Shown here: piece after piece, positions 21,822 to 33,360 of the stretch
How positions within the stretch are numbered: the stretch's first letter is position 1
Layout: each line of letters opens with the position of its first letter
Position numbers and translations under genes: made by a program
Source of the DNA: Anastrepha obliqua
Taxonomy: Eukaryota > Arthropoda > Insecta > Diptera > Tephritidae
Assembly (NCBI RefSeq): GCF_027943255.1
Contig: NC_072893.1
Coordinates: 41,624,001-41,688,000, forward strand
Reading direction: 5' to 3'
Length of the DNA: 64,000 bases
Notes under the pieces: generated by a model
Seen by the model: only the letters and a program-made list of their open reading frames with translations
The model's database searches: none
Told to the model about the DNA's origin: nothing

Positions 21822-22078
21822 AGGTTAAAATCTCGATGAAATAACCAAATGAAGAAATAGTTTTTTCTAATAGCGATCGCCCCTCGGCAGGCAATGGCAA
21901 ACCTCCGAATGTATTTCTGTCATGAAAAAGCTCCTCATAAAAATATCTGCCGTTCGGAGTCGGCTCGAAACTATAGGTCCCTCCATTTGTGGAACAACAA
22001 CAAGGCGCAAGCAACAAATAGAAAGAGGATCTCGGCCAAACACCCAAAAAGGGTGTATGCGCCAATTATACATATATA
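21822..22078 (+). mobile_element. tRNA-derived SINE, copy C (head-truncated)
   Basis: It starts within the B-box region (GGTTAAAATCTCGATGAAA) just after the mariner. The body runs GATCGCCCCTCGGCAGGCAA, then GAAAAAGCTCCTCATAAAAA, GCCGTTCGGAGTCGGCTCG and ACACCCAAAAAGGGTGTATG, and ends GCGCCAATTATACATATATA. The body is well preserved. Confidence 0.85.
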
Positions 22079-22699
22079 TGAGAGGAGACGACTCTTTTTG
22101 TCGAAAACCCGGGGAAATATTTTACGGACTTCGCTTTCAGGGCACATACTTAAAGTGTCCGGTCTCTTAGCAAAGAATTAGTCGCGGACTGGCTGGTAGG
22201 TGTCATTGTGAACGTAAAAGTTAACATCACCAATACCTATGAGATGCGATGAAAGGAAAGCATGGGACCTTGCAATCTCTTAACACTGGTATCATGTAAA
22301 AGATAAAGGACACCAAATTCAGTGGGTATTGGGTTTTTGGTCGACTCGTCCTACTATTTGCAGTATATGACTTGCTGTTTCCATCAACACAAGAGGGCTG
22401 CAAAATCCACGTGGGAAGTAATGTGTCAAATCTGACTTAAAATCGATGCGAAAAAGTTCAGCGGCCTTATTTCTGGATGCGCCTCGTCCTGCATTATGAG
22501 ATTGAGATTATCAAGGGTCTCTGCCAAATAAGCGCATGTGCAAGTGGGACTGTCTGCTGCAGCTGCCGTGACGACGATGAAATCGAAAGCGTCAAGGACT
22601 AATTTTTCCACCGCCCTACTCCAGCGAAGATGTAGTGATCTTTGAAGACTCCTAGTGAAATTTTCCACGAAATACTTTTATGGAACATTTTAATCCCAC
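22079..22699. other. unassigned stretch
   Basis: No family identified. Stop-interrupted frames on both strands could be an old TE interior, but I cannot name it. Confidence 0.35.
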
Positions 22700-23165
22700 A
22701 ACGCCTTTTGTAAATTTTTGTTTTCAGAAGGGTTTCTCGAAGGGTTTCTCGAAGGGAACTGCACAACTTACTTCTGAGGAAAGTGGAGAAGACATGGAGC
22801 TCCATTTCTTCATGTGTTATTTTGAAAACCCTTTGACCCCAATACCACAAACGCAGGATTCAGAAACTCCTAGGAACTCCACCTCATTCAATTTCATTCA
22901 AACTCGCAGCTGTGTTATTTGACGAAGGGCACACAAGCGGAAAAGTTAGGCTGACCGTTTAACCTCGATTGCAGAAGCTGTGGGGACCTTTCAGCGAAGG
23001 AGACTGATGAGCCCTTTCTCCGTAAATGTCCAGGTTTGGCAGCCATACGATTAATGTCACTGGGTGCTTTTTTTTCTTCAAAATAGTATTAAAGCGGAAC
23101 TTTAGTGCTACTTGGTGAGTGCCGGAGTGGTACTTCAACCATTTCATTGGGCTACTTACCTAATG
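22700..23165 (+). mobile_element. LOA-type LINE relic, C-terminus and 3' tail
   Basis: GTTTCTCGAAGG is tandemly duplicated near 22730-22756. Then MELHFFMCYFENPLTPIPQT follows, shared with the relics at 32.5 and 56.1 kb (MELHFFMSYFEKPF at 32.5). The metal-binding tail reads CRSCGDLSAKETDE, then FLRKCPGLAAIRLMSLGAFF. The terminal module GTGCTACTTGG...GTGCCGGAGTGGTACTTCAA is at 23106-23146. Stops interrupt the frame. Confidence 0.7.
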
Positions 23166-23829
23166 GGTCGAAAGGCTCTAGGAAAATATTTGCGTGAAAT
23201 TTTATTTTATTTCGTTTTTATTTCACTCGAGTATATAAATATTTTAACAATTTTATCTACCAGTGAAAACAACCTAGTTCGTGGCATGAAAACTTTAACT
23301 AGAACGCAACAAGAAAGTCGGTTTTGCATATCCATCGAATTCAAGGATCGCGGAATTAGGAATTTTCCTGTAGGAAACGGGATGAGTCACTGATTATGGA
23401 TAGTGAAAGCCCTTTAGATATGAAGGTTGGCGGCGAATAACCAATAAGCGTAACCCAAACAGCGTTTAACAGCCAGGAAGGGAGAGTTTCACAGAGGTTT
23501 TTGGGTAGCGCTGAACTCCTTACAAATCCTGAGTGCCTAGGATTCTCCTAATGTCATGGCGAGCGTTTTGGCGCCATTCAATAACCAGTCATGCTAATAA
23601 TCTATGTTTGTATCATAGTTAGTTCCTAGATGAGTTGATAGGCTTATATTGTAGGTACGGTAGCGGAGAAGCTCCTAGTGAGCAAACGGTAGTGTCCACA
23701 GACTTCCGAGAAGGTCATTACGAATATGTGTTTAGTCATTAAACGACGATAGTTGCTACTAAGCTCCCGATTCGTGCTTATATCGTTACCGCGGGAAATC
23801 TATCAGCTAGGATAAGAGTTAATTTGGTC
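23166..23829. other. unassigned stretch, possible LINE 5' region
   Basis: No protein recognised. It precedes a small methionine-started frame at 23830 and may be an element 5' UTR (inference). Confidence 0.3.
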
Positions 23830-24003
23830 ATGGATCAAAACGTCAAGACTGGAAAACCTCCAAAGGGTGATCGTGTATCAAGAAATCCCCCAGCTTCGGT
23901 AGCTTGCAGATCATCTGATTTGAAGGTGTTAAATTCATGTAAGATTGACACGAGTTCGTCTACAGCAGAAACCTCTGAGGTACTATGCTCCAATGCAGGA
24001 TAA
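23830..24003 (+). pseudogene. possible ORF1 N-terminal fragment of a non-LTR element, 57 aa
   Basis: It begins MDQNVKTGKPPKGDRVSRNP, continues PASVACRSSDLKVLNSC, is rich in Ser, Lys and Pro, and ends at TAA 24001-24003. The composition resembles the disordered N-terminus of LINE ORF1 proteins, but no conserved domain is present. It could equally be chance; the small size prevents a firm call. Confidence 0.25.
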
Positions 24004-26382
24004 AGGAAATGATGGTCGAGTTCATCGTTTTATTACTGGATAGCTAACTTTCAGAAAATATGAAAAAAAAGGCCGGAGTGGTTTCGACTGTTACATAGTA
24101 ATCCTTTTGTATCAGTTTCAATTTCATGTTTAATAGCCACACCTCGTTGATCTAGGTTCACTAAAGTGGCCCAAATGCAGAGAGAGAATTTATAGGCAAA
24201 TAAATTTCCAGAGGAACTCCAAGCCGCTTTCTCGGAGAACGAATTGTATACAAGAAATAAGAACCAGTAGCAGAAAGTAATCAAATCAAATGTAAGAAAA
24301 CGAAAGAGAGCAAAAAACAAAAGGTAGGAGCGCATTAAATTCAAGAACCCTTTATGCAAATGAGCCAACGGACGGGGATATGTCAAGCGAGTGCTACAGC
24401 GACCCTCAATGCAATGGTGTTGGACATACCAAATTATAGCAGTGCACGAACGAAAGAGAGAGGGAGAGGGAGGGTCAACAACATTTGTTAACTTGCCATG
24501 GAGTGGTGTTGCATAAATGCCATTGAGATATTATCAACTGTAGTGGCAACAATGCAATGCAAGCACGACTTGTCGCAATTGCACAGCAGTGATAAACGAC
24601 GCCAGCACAATGCAAGAGTGATACACGGCCGTTGCATGCCGCATGCCAACAACACAAGCTCAAGTTTGGAAAAAAAAGCAAATACTGCATAAATTTGCGC
24701 AGAGATTCGCACAGTAGCTGCGCCACACTGCCCACAAACTGGCAACATGCACCGCGGCGTGGCAGCTGACAGGCGAACCGGCACACAGGCGGAATGGCAG
24801 ATTGGCTGGAGAGCAGCGGCGGTCGGCTGTTGTAGTGCGTTTGTTATTAATGTTAATATCTTCATTTTAATTCATTTGAAAGTAGGTACAAGTGGCAGTA
24901 ATGGGCGCCATTCAGCGTGGGTTCCCTTTGCGGCGCGCCCTGCTGCCCTCAAGCTAATGAACAACTCGTAGGCTGCCAAACCAGCTTTTTTTGCTATTTG
25001 TTTTAATGCCTTTTTTTGTTTTTTACTCACTCACTCCCAGACTGCCTGAGTTATAGGCGCACATAAATTACGCTAATCATTTGAGCCACTCGGCGCGACA
25101 ACAACAACACTAATAATAACAGCAACAACAGTAAGCGTAGCACCACAGTAGCAATAACTAAAGTTATGGCGTCCAGACAGCGTCAGAGACATTTAGGCGC
25201 ACTCGCTGCGTCTTCCATAGTGGCACCACGAAAATGTACGAGGATTAGCGTAAGTGCCGACGTTGCTGCTGACGACGCATAAAAGTATGCCAACATGCGC
25301 GCAAATGTGGCATAAAGTTCGGGGTGATTGGCGGGAGGCGCGCGCGGCGTACAAGGGGTGCACGATTAATTATGCGCTTCATTAGAATTTTTGTTACCCC
25401 ACAAGAGCGGCGCAGCTCGGCGTATTCGCCAAGCAGGAGAAAATGTTAATTTTGTGGCACTCGAAAGGCCAGAGTTGAATGTGTGGCATGAACTGTAAGC
25501 CGATATGCTATTAATTCCACTATTTCCACGCTTTTCTTTCTTTACTTTCCACTCATTTCCACAAATCGATTTCCCATTTCAATTTCTCATTTTCAAATCT
25601 CAATTTGCACTCGCTGATTGTGTGTAGAATTTCTATTTAAGAGAAAAAGTATATTTTAACACACGCCAATCGCTGCTTGCACTTGTGGCATTTGTGGCTT
25701 GCATTCAACATGAAAGCCACTATTGAATGGCACACAAATCCATTTCTACAGCCATTCTGTAGCTACGCTAAGAATAGCTATCTCAGACAACAACAGCAAC
25801 ATTTAAGTCAAACCTGCAATATCATTAGCAACAACAGCTGCCCCAAAGTAGCAGCATATTCGTACATGGAACAAAAACGCCAGCCAAACATTGCTGACAT
25901 CAGCTGTGAACAGCTGCCAATTGGCGCACAGCTTCCTGGCCCCGCTTTCACCATCTTATATCCCCTCCACGTCAACAAATGAAATCCCACTACTTGTAAG
26001 TCTTATTGATTTTGCATTGTTGACACAAATCCGCGTCTTCTTCACCCAGCGCTTTTCAGCAAACTCACTTATTACGTACATCCAAACAAACGTATTTACA
26101 CAGTGGATGGCGCGCAGAGCCTTCAACATTCGTAATCATTCAGGATTAGTAGGAGATTTCAACACTTACCTGAAAATAGAGAGAAGAGAGAACGAAAATA
26201 AGATTAAATATTAGTGAAGAATTCAATAATAATATCAAGGGTAATAAGCCAATAATAACAGTAATTATTTAGCCAGTATTAATTCTGTAAAAACTTAGTA
26301 GAAATTATGAAATACTTCATTCAAGCGATAGCTGGGTTAAAATATTTGCATACAGGGTCACCGGGAAAGTGGTTCTAGATAA
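24004..26382. other. non-coding stretch with unique-DNA character
   Basis: No TE protein was found. 24.48-25.45 kb is relatively GC-rich with CA/CAA-rich tracts and a GGCGGGAGGCGCGCGCGGCG tract near 25330, directly before an ATTAATTATG motif near 25365. Overlapping 60-125 aa frames on both strands at 24.47-24.97 kb are judged chance. It could hold regulatory or intronic host DNA; nothing specific can be proven. Confidence 0.4.
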
Positions 26383-26644
26383 TTAAGAAGTTACGGGTAG
26401 CCAGAATTTTCAAACAATTCGAATTTTTTTTTTTCATTTTCTTACGGTATTATATCTTAAAACTATTGTGTGAAAATTTGAAGTGAATCCGACAAATACT
26501 TTTCGGGTTATTCAACAATTAACAAAGGGCGCTCGGGCGCCCTATATATCTATATATATTAAATGCGTTTTTCTCAAAACTATGTTTTTTGAATTAATGA
26601 TCACTGTAACTTAAAAACCGCTTGATAGATTTCAGATTTCAAAT
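26383..26644. repeat. left arm of a TTAA-ended MITE-like repeat
   Basis: TTAA at 26383-26386 is followed by GAAGTTACGGGTAGCCAG. The AATTTTTTTTTTTC tract and TTGTGTGAAAATTTGAAGTG, then AATCCGACAAATACTTTTCG, match the copy at 63.76-63.91 kb almost base for base. GCGTTTTTCTCAAAA also occurs in the candidate MITE at 13.26 kb. A Jockey-type element follows directly. Confidence 0.6.
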
Positions 26645-27573
26645 TTATACTGCTATATTTCTTGACGTAGCTAAGGCTTTTGACAAAGTTTGTTAGTTAG
26701 TTAAAAAATTAAGAAGCATTCTTCCACCTGACTTCTGTGACATTATAGAGTCATACCTATAAGACAGATTTTTTTCAAGTAAAGTATGAAAATGAATTTT
26801 CTTAACTAAAGCCAATAAAAGCAGGGGTTCCACAAGGCAGCATACTTGGACCTGTTCTATACTTACTCTACACATACGACATGCCATCACCTAGAGATTC
26901 ATTCATAGCCACATTTGCAGATGACACTGCAATCCTTACTGTTGACAACACAGAAATAAAATCAACACAGAAACTTCAAAACGCTGTCGATGAAAAAGCG
27001 GCTTGGACGACTAAATGGAAAATTGCGTTGAATAACTCAAAATCTACACATATTAACTTGACAACCAAAAAATTTACATGTCCCTCAATAAGCATATTCG
27101 GCAATCAAGTACCGTACTCAAATACAGCAAAATACCTCGGTATGCCACTGGACGCGAAACTTAAATGGAAGAAGCACATCAAGATGAAAAAATATGAGTT
27201 AGAAAGGAAATTGCGAAACCACCAATGGCTCTTGAGCAGAAACTCGCAACTGTCTGTTCACTGCAAGCTGACCATTACAATCAAAATACTATGGGGTTTT
27301 GCAAAGAAAAGCAATATAGAAGTCATACAGCGCTTCCAAAATAAAACACTCCGATCTGTAGTAAATGCCCCATGGTACATAAGAAACAGTGAGCTTCATC
27401 GTGACTTAAAAGTACCGACCATCACCACAGAAATTAACAAATTGGCAGAGTCTCACCAGGAAAGACTTCGCCTTCACCCAAATCAAGAAGCTAGCAATTT
27501 GCTTAATATTAGCAATCTAAGAAGACGATTGAAGCGTACAAAACCTTTTGAACTAGTAGCTCAAGCTCAATAA
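26645..27573 (+). pseudogene. Jockey reverse transcriptase C-terminal part with internal deletion
   Basis: Two early stops lie between the first catalytic block and IKAGVPQGSILGPVLYLLYT. From 26881 an open frame of 230 codons holds the FADDTAIL catalytic box, then TAKYLGMPLDAKLKWKKHIK and IEVIQRFQNKTLRSVVNAPW, and ends VAQAQ. At TITIKILWGFAKKSN about ten to fifteen codons are lost relative to the 10.2 kb copy (ILKPIWTYGVQLWGSAAKSN). Confidence 0.85.
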
Positions 27574-27674
27574 TATTCAATAGAATGTATTGATTTTAAA
27601 ATCTTATGTTACGCGATGAAAACAGTTCATCGGTCAGTCATGACTAGTTGTTGTCTTAAAAATAAATAAAAACA
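26645..27674 (+). mobile_element. Jockey-type non-LTR retrotransposon, 5'-truncated
   Basis: It begins at TAIFLDVAKAFDKV (catalytic Asp) and ends in an A/T-rich tail AAAAATAAATAAAAAC at 27660-27675. It resembles the copy at 9.54 kb but is older and differently damaged. Repeat sequence on both sides suggests it landed inside a MITE-like element. Confidence 0.8.
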
Positions 27675-28094
27675 AACTCGTGCCTCATCGAAGGATTTTT
27701 CGATTTTCTTTTACCAATTAATGGTCGGTTTGTTTCTCAAAAACCTGAAAAATATTTCCTGAGGCTACCTTATTGTTAATTTTGAAAAAAAAGCTTCGAT
27801 CAGGCACAAGATAAGAGATAATCTAACTAATTTCTCTTGTCCGATTGATTTAAGACGAATCTCTAGGGACTTGTGGTGGTCCTCGCAAGGGACTTCTGGA
27901 GAAACGGGCTCACAGCGATAACTTTTAGAATTATTATTATTATTTTTTTTTTTTTGAAATTTTGCTAGAGTCAAGTCGAGTAATCCATTAATGCCATGTT
28001 TTTATTTTTGTAAAATAAAGCAACTGACTAGCGAAAAAAAATTAATGCAAATCATAATTTTTTCGGTCCGCTGACTACGCCTAACCCCTTAGAA
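27675..28094. repeat. right arm of the MITE-like repeat (putative)
   Basis: TCGAAGGATTTTTCGATTTTC resembles TCGAAGATTTTTTCTTACC at 13.37 kb inside the candidate MITE. The end CTGACTACGCCTAACCCCTTA is the inverted form of the TTAAGGGGTTA...GTAGTCAG end seen at 63.76 kb. Pairing with the left arm at 26.38 kb is inference. Confidence 0.4.
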
Positions 28095-28182
28095 TATCAT
28101 TATTTAGGCAATTTCTTATTAATTTGGTTATAAGACATGATGAAGAAAATATTGGTTTTCCTTGCTTTTACTTTACTTTAGC

Positions 28183-28290
28183 TTTGGTTAGGTTATATTA
28201 AATGGTTGCCCGTAAAGAGGGCCCATTTGATGAAAAAATCAAAAATCCGTCCCATTGGGATACCATGCAGAAGAAAGAAAGGATGACTGA
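28183..28290 (-). mobile_element. LOA-type LINE 3' tail remnant
   Basis: On the minus strand GCATGGTATCCCAATGGGACGG, given here only by its core GGTATCCCAATGGGAC, is followed by GGGCCCTCTTTACGGGCAAC and TATAACCTAACC. The layout matches other LOA-type tails in the window. No coding part was recognised. Confidence 0.45.
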
Positions 28291-28579
28291 ATTACGTGCG
28301 CGTTAACCGCTTCAAGCTGCTGATGAAATACATCCAGGGAGTAAGAACTGGGGCGGCTCTATCAGCAGAAGAAGACCACACAGAGTCAAGAGGATCCCAG
28401 TTCTTTCGTTTAGCCCCTTGTAACTTTATTTTACTCTTTTTAGATATAAATTCTGTAGTACAACTTTTTCTATTTTTAATTAAAGTGTATTTAAATTCAT
28501 TAAAATTTTACACAAAATTATAAGCAACTCCTGGCAGTGAAAAATCAGCGTTTGATAAAGTTCTGAATTTACGATTTTT

Positions 28580-28860
28580 CACCAACTGTTCACCACTTCT
28601 TCCTCTACTTCTCGATTGGCCCGATAAACGTTTAAGCGATTTTGGCCGAGCTTGGCAAAGCGCGTCAATCCTTTCTTTCTTGTTCTAACCGGCGCCAGTT
28701 GGACACACCAAGTGAAGCCGATTTCTTCTCCACCTAAGCTTGCCAACTCTTCTTCCTCTGCTACCACTAGCTGGTACCACATTGCAAATTTTCGGAGCCG
28801 GAGCATTTGTACCCAACCAACAAAGTCGCTGAATCTTTATGTGTATTTTTGATTTTATGA
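28580..28860 (-). mobile_element. LINE 3' fragment
   Basis: The minus strand reads IKIQRLCWLG, then PASGSRGRRVGKLRW, and later the terminal nucleotides CTTGGCCAAAATCGCTTAAA. It parallels the fragment at 19.02 kb but is shorter and frameshifted. The 3' end carries GAGGAAGAAG. Confidence 0.7.
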
Positions 28861-29494
28861 TTTTTTCCTGTACCGAGGGGTCATTTCTCGAAGATATCAT
28901 GGCACTATCAATTCATTATCAATATGAAACTGCAAAAACTACGTAAAACAACACCCTTTCACTACCAGATGGTTTGCACTCGATAAAAAGTAAAAAATCT
29001 AACGCTAACGTTAAATAACAGCAGCCAAATCAACAGTCAAATTACAATTCATTCCCTTTCATTTCTGATTATTTTGCATGGTTTTGTTTTTTGTTGTTTT
29101 CTACTTGCAACAAAATTCACTATATCGAAACACAACCGTATTTCTTTAGAGCAAAAAATTAAAGTTTTTAAAAATATGGACCATTTTTCCATAAAGTTTT
29201 CATAGCACTTTCATTTGCCTTTCGCTAGCTTTTGAGATGTGAAAACTAAAAAACAGATTTTATTATTAAAAACGTCGTTTTTCAAAGCATAGCAAGGACG
29301 CTGAAATATGGACCCTCACCACAGGTTAACCCTTTATCTACTAAAAGATAGGTAAAGGAACAAAGAAGCTGCCCCTCTTCATAAGATACCCTATAAGTTC
29401 ATTTTAGCGCACGAAAAACAAAATAGCAGATAGAAATTTGGCCAGTTTTGACTATTTTTCTTTCTTGGATTGTTGCGTTTTTTTTTTTTTTTTT
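28861..29494. other. AT-rich unassigned stretch
   Basis: No family recognised. It ends in a T18 tract at about 29479-29496, directly before an R1-type fragment. Confidence 0.4.
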
Positions 29495-29504
29495 TGAATT
29501 GACA

Positions 29505-30112
29505 AATGGGTGCTAAGGAACTTCGGAAAAGTGAACTACTTCTTAACTCAGGTCCTCTCGAGCCACGGATACTTCCAGGGATACCTATACCGTATGGGTA
29601 AGGTAACCGACTCCAAGTGCATATACTGCGAAGCGCTATGCGATGACGCTGAACACACGTTTTTTAGTTGGAACAGCTGGCTCGCGGAAAGCTTGAAATG
29701 CTCTGAGGAAGCAGATTGGCGACATCGCATCGATCAACATAATCAGCAAAATGCTCGAACGCGAGTACAGCTTGAACGCGGTAAATACATCGAAAACGTA
29801 CTACGGAAAAAAAAGATTGATCTCGACACGGTGCAACAAAGCGAAGCCTCACCGATAGAGACACGAGAAAACGAGCCTATAGCATGAAAGCTGGCTACAA
29901 ATATGGTGGACCCAGACGTGAGTGAATAGAATTAGTCCTTTATGGATGGCGTTCTGGGCCCTCCCGCAGTAATTTAGAAAGCAGCTCCGAGAAAGGTGTC
30001 TCCCCAGAAGGAGACGAGGGATCGTTTTATTGGCCACACCCTACGACGCAGTAGACGACGGTCGCTGTGAGTGCGAAAGAATTTTGAACCCTACCTCACC
30101 AACCACAAAAAA
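29505..30112 (+). mobile_element. R1-type LINE 3' fragment
   Basis: An open frame at 29510-29887 reads LTQVLSSHGYFQGYLYRMGK, then CIYCEALCDDAEHTFFSW, the CxxC...H metal-binding motif of the R1-group C-terminus with the last Cys changed. It is followed by a charged C-terminus with GKYIENVLRKKKIDLDTVQQ. A 3' UTR of about 220 bp ends in A9 at 30110-30118. Everything upstream of the C-terminal domain is missing. Confidence 0.75.
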
Positions 30113-30118
30113 AAATAT

Positions 30119-31470
30119 ACATATATAGAAAAACCTATATTTTGTAAAAACATAATTCAACGTAAATAAAAAAATAGTTTGAGCTGCGATATTTTTTTCC
30201 TGGGCTATAAACAGATGATTTACTTCTGAGAGCTATAATTTTTATTTGCGTCCCAATACTTAGCATATGGTCCAGCAACGGTGAAGCCCTCACCGGAATT
30301 GTTTTAGACTGCCACCCCATCAGCATTCCCCAAAGCGCATAAATAATCTGCTTTTCATACCTAATATTTTCGATTGTTGTATTTTCATTACCCCCAAAAA
30401 TAATGCTCTCGCCATACAAACATAAATAGCAGCAACTTCTTAAAGTACTTTCCCGCATTGCTTCTGTATATTCATAAAAATATTTGCTTACTTGCGAGCT
30501 CTAACGCCATATTTCTCCACACTGCATGCCATTGGTAGCCCAACCTTAATTTTCAGTGCAAACATGCCCGAATTACTGTCAATAATTGATTGCAAACGCT
30601 GTGGCAACGTCTTTATTTTAAGAATTAATAATACAAATTCTTTTCACCTTTGGAAAACAAAAACAAGGAAGCAAAGAAAAACAATGCGGCAAAAATAAGC
30701 AAACATCATTAATACCGATAAATATGTAATTAAAATAAGAAGAATAAGAAGAGGAAAGAAATTGAATGAAGGATCCTACAGACGCAATCAAACTGCCGAT
30801 CGAATAGTGAGGCAAATAATTGAGTGCTGCCGTGGCTTGACAGGGTATGAAGACAAAAATTGCAAGAGCAGTTACCGGAGCAGCAGGCAATGAAGAGCTG
30901 CAGAGGCAACACATACATATTTACTCATCGACGAGTACCACGGATTGGGAGTGACGATAACGTATGAAAATATTTTTTTCTTATACTTAATTCATTGCAT
31001 ATTTTTTCTCTCCTTTTATGTTGTATTGTAATGCTGCTTTACTTTTTTTCGGCGGCTTCATCAACGCATTCCATCAAGCGAACAAACAACAATCCACTTG
31101 AACTCAATCAGCGATGACGACAAAGAAACTGTGATGGTCAAGGGTATAAAAAAGAAAACATGCACACACACATACATACGTACATAAGTAGATGTGGACG
31201 AACCTCCCAGTAAGAAAAAACTTAACCAGTGAAACGAATTTCTCATCCAGAACTCAGATTATGTCAATATTGAACCGTGTTGCTAGTCTGTCACCAGAGT
31301 CTGATAATATAAAAGCGGAAAATTAAACGCACACAACCACATATATGACGGTGGTGTGTTCACTACGGCTATTGATCCATTAAGTCACTGGTTCGAGTTG
31401 GGCTTGAAAATGGTGGCTATTTCAAATGGAATAAGTAAAAGCTATTGGTTAGCATTTGTATTTTAAATTC
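30119..31470. other. unassigned non-coding stretch
   Basis: No TE or gene recognised. Open frames at 30.13-30.92 kb overlap on both strands in AT-rich DNA and match nothing known to me. Confidence 0.4.
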
Positions 31471-31479
31471 AACTGAACG

Positions 31480-31787
31480 TGTGAAAGTGGACCCGACAAC
31501 AAGCACCCAAATAATTATGCCACTCATTAAAAAATATAGGGAAACCGAATCTGTCCCAGAAGAGCTGAAAAAAGGAGTGATTGTGAAGATTCTCATGTAG
31601 GAAGACCTTCAAAGAAGATGCGATTGGCGTGATATCACTCTACTTGATACAGTAAGCAAAAAAATAGCTCAGATTGCCATAGAATTGCTGCAGAAATCAA
31701 TCCAGAGCTGAGACCTGACCGGTTTGGCTTCCGATAACAGAAGTCGTGGCCAATATAGCCTTTTACTCCTGCAAATCTATATTCGGT
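31480..31787 (+). mobile_element. non-LTR reverse transcriptase finger fragment
   Basis: VPEELKKGVIVKI, then EDLQRRCDWRDITLLDTVSK, IAQIAIE and PELRPDRFGFR correspond to reverse transcriptase block 2a/2 of non-LTR elements (GIIVKIPKKGD..WRGITLL-type). One frameshift and a stop are present. It abuts a different LOA-type relic at 31788, so it was truncated before or by that event. Confidence 0.6.
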
Positions 31788-33098
31788 AAAAAATGGGGAC
31801 TCAAGCCACAGGTCGTGCTATGGATGTACAACGCAAAGGTTCTGCCAATTTTAAAGTAGTTTGGTGCGAAGCTCTTTGGAAGGGCTATAATATCACTAAA
31901 CTGGGGAGTGTGCAAAAGCCTGCACGCATTGGCATCACCGGAGCATGTAAAACTTGCCCCATTGTTTCCCTGAATTTCGTTTCCATCGCAGCTCAAAGTG
32001 CAGTCAGGTTAAAGAAGGTTGGCCTATGGAGGCAATCTCTCAAGGGACATGGTCGCATTTTCGGGCAGTTAACACCGTATTTCTCCGAACTTCGAACAGA
32101 TCTCTCTACCCGCAACTAATCCGCAAATAGGCAGGATTAGATCAATGAGAAAATCTGCACCGAAGCTTACACCTCTTTCCTCACTAACTGTTTCAAGATG
32201 GAATCTGGAGTGGGAGCAGGGGTTGTCTCTAAATCAGCCAATTTATCTATCTCCTTTAGACTGCCGAACACTGCTAGTGTTTTTCAAGCAGAAGTCTTTG
32301 CGATCCTGCAGGCATGCAATATGATTAGGGAACGCAGGGGTGAGGGAAATATTAACATTTTCTCGGATAGTCAAGCCGCGATCAAGGCTCTGACGACGCC
32401 ATGGTGCAGAACGAAATTAGTAAGCTCCTGTAAGGAGGAGACCCTAACAGTTGTTCAAGGATAATTGCAGATCTTATTTCTCAGGAAAGCGCAGAAAAGA
32501 TGGAGCTCCATTTCTTCATGAGCTATTTCGAAAAACCTTTTGCGCCAGTACAATATACGAAGGACTCAGATATTCCTTTGGTTGGGTTGAACTCGTGCAG
32601 AGTGGCCAAGTGGTTTATAAAAGAACCAAACGGGAAAATAGCGACCTTTCTCCTAAAACTCAGCAGAAAGGACCTGAGAGTACTGGTAGGTGTAATCGCA
32701 GGGCACAACGTCTGTGGTCAGAATATGGCTGCCATGGGAGTCGTAGACAGCCCGATATGCCTATCCTGCCTTGAGAATGACAACACTGCAGAGCATTTTC
32801 TCTGTAGCTGTCCGGCGTTTTCCCGAATCAGACTTAAGATATAAGGTTGCGATATACTGAGTACGGATAACGTTCATACTCTTCCTCTTCCTTATCTCTT
32901 AAGATTCATCAATTATTCTAAGAGATTTGTGGAAGAGTGACCTCAAACTAATTTTCCCGTCTTACCATCCACATGTGATCTTTCTTATCTCTCCATTCTT
33001 TCTACTGAAATCTATCCGAGTGTAGTACAATGGTCTCCTGACTGAGTGCTTAGACTTGTCCAACCCCCCACAAATCGAATCTAATCTAATCTAAAAGA
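31788..33098 (+). mobile_element. LOA-type LINE relic, thumb, RNase H part and C-terminus
   Basis: It opens with KKWGLKPQVVLWMYNAKVLP. The RNase H half is in frame at 32198-32464: ESGVGAGVVSK, FQAEVFAILQACNM (catalytic Glu) and INIFSDSQAAIKAL (catalytic Asp). The remainder of RNase H (the WVPGH region) is deleted near 32440. From 32500 the frame gives MELHFFMSYFEKPF, then FLLKLSRKDLRVLVGVIAGH and CLSCLENDNTAEHFLCSCPA, the metal-binding tail closely related to the intact element at 42-47 kb. A 3' UTR ends in AATCTAATCTAATCTAA. Confidence 0.78.
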
Positions 33099-33360
33099 TG
33101 CTAGCCAAATTTGTGGAAAATCACAATTTAGCTCCATATCAGATAGTATCATTATTTTCCGTCTCCTTTGGGTTGGTCGCCCTATGTTTGTCATCAATCT
33201 ACTGCGTAGGGATGCCACCTTAGCGGCTTTCTCTGCTTCGTGTTTTATTTGGGTCCAGAAGGTTAGTCTTGGACCCAATATTATGCCTAAATACTTTAGA
33301 ATCTTTTTTGAGCTAGTTCGAATACTAACTTCTAAGGGGATGTGATTCTTCAGTTAGAAG
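33099..33360 (-). mobile_element. R1-type LINE reverse transcriptase thumb fragment
   Basis: The minus strand reads ILKYLGIILGPRLTFWTQIK, then AAKVASLRSRLMTNIGRPTQ. This is the segment after the catalytic core in R1-group elements and is similar to the plus-strand fragment at 59.4 kb. No catalytic residues remain. Confidence 0.7.
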
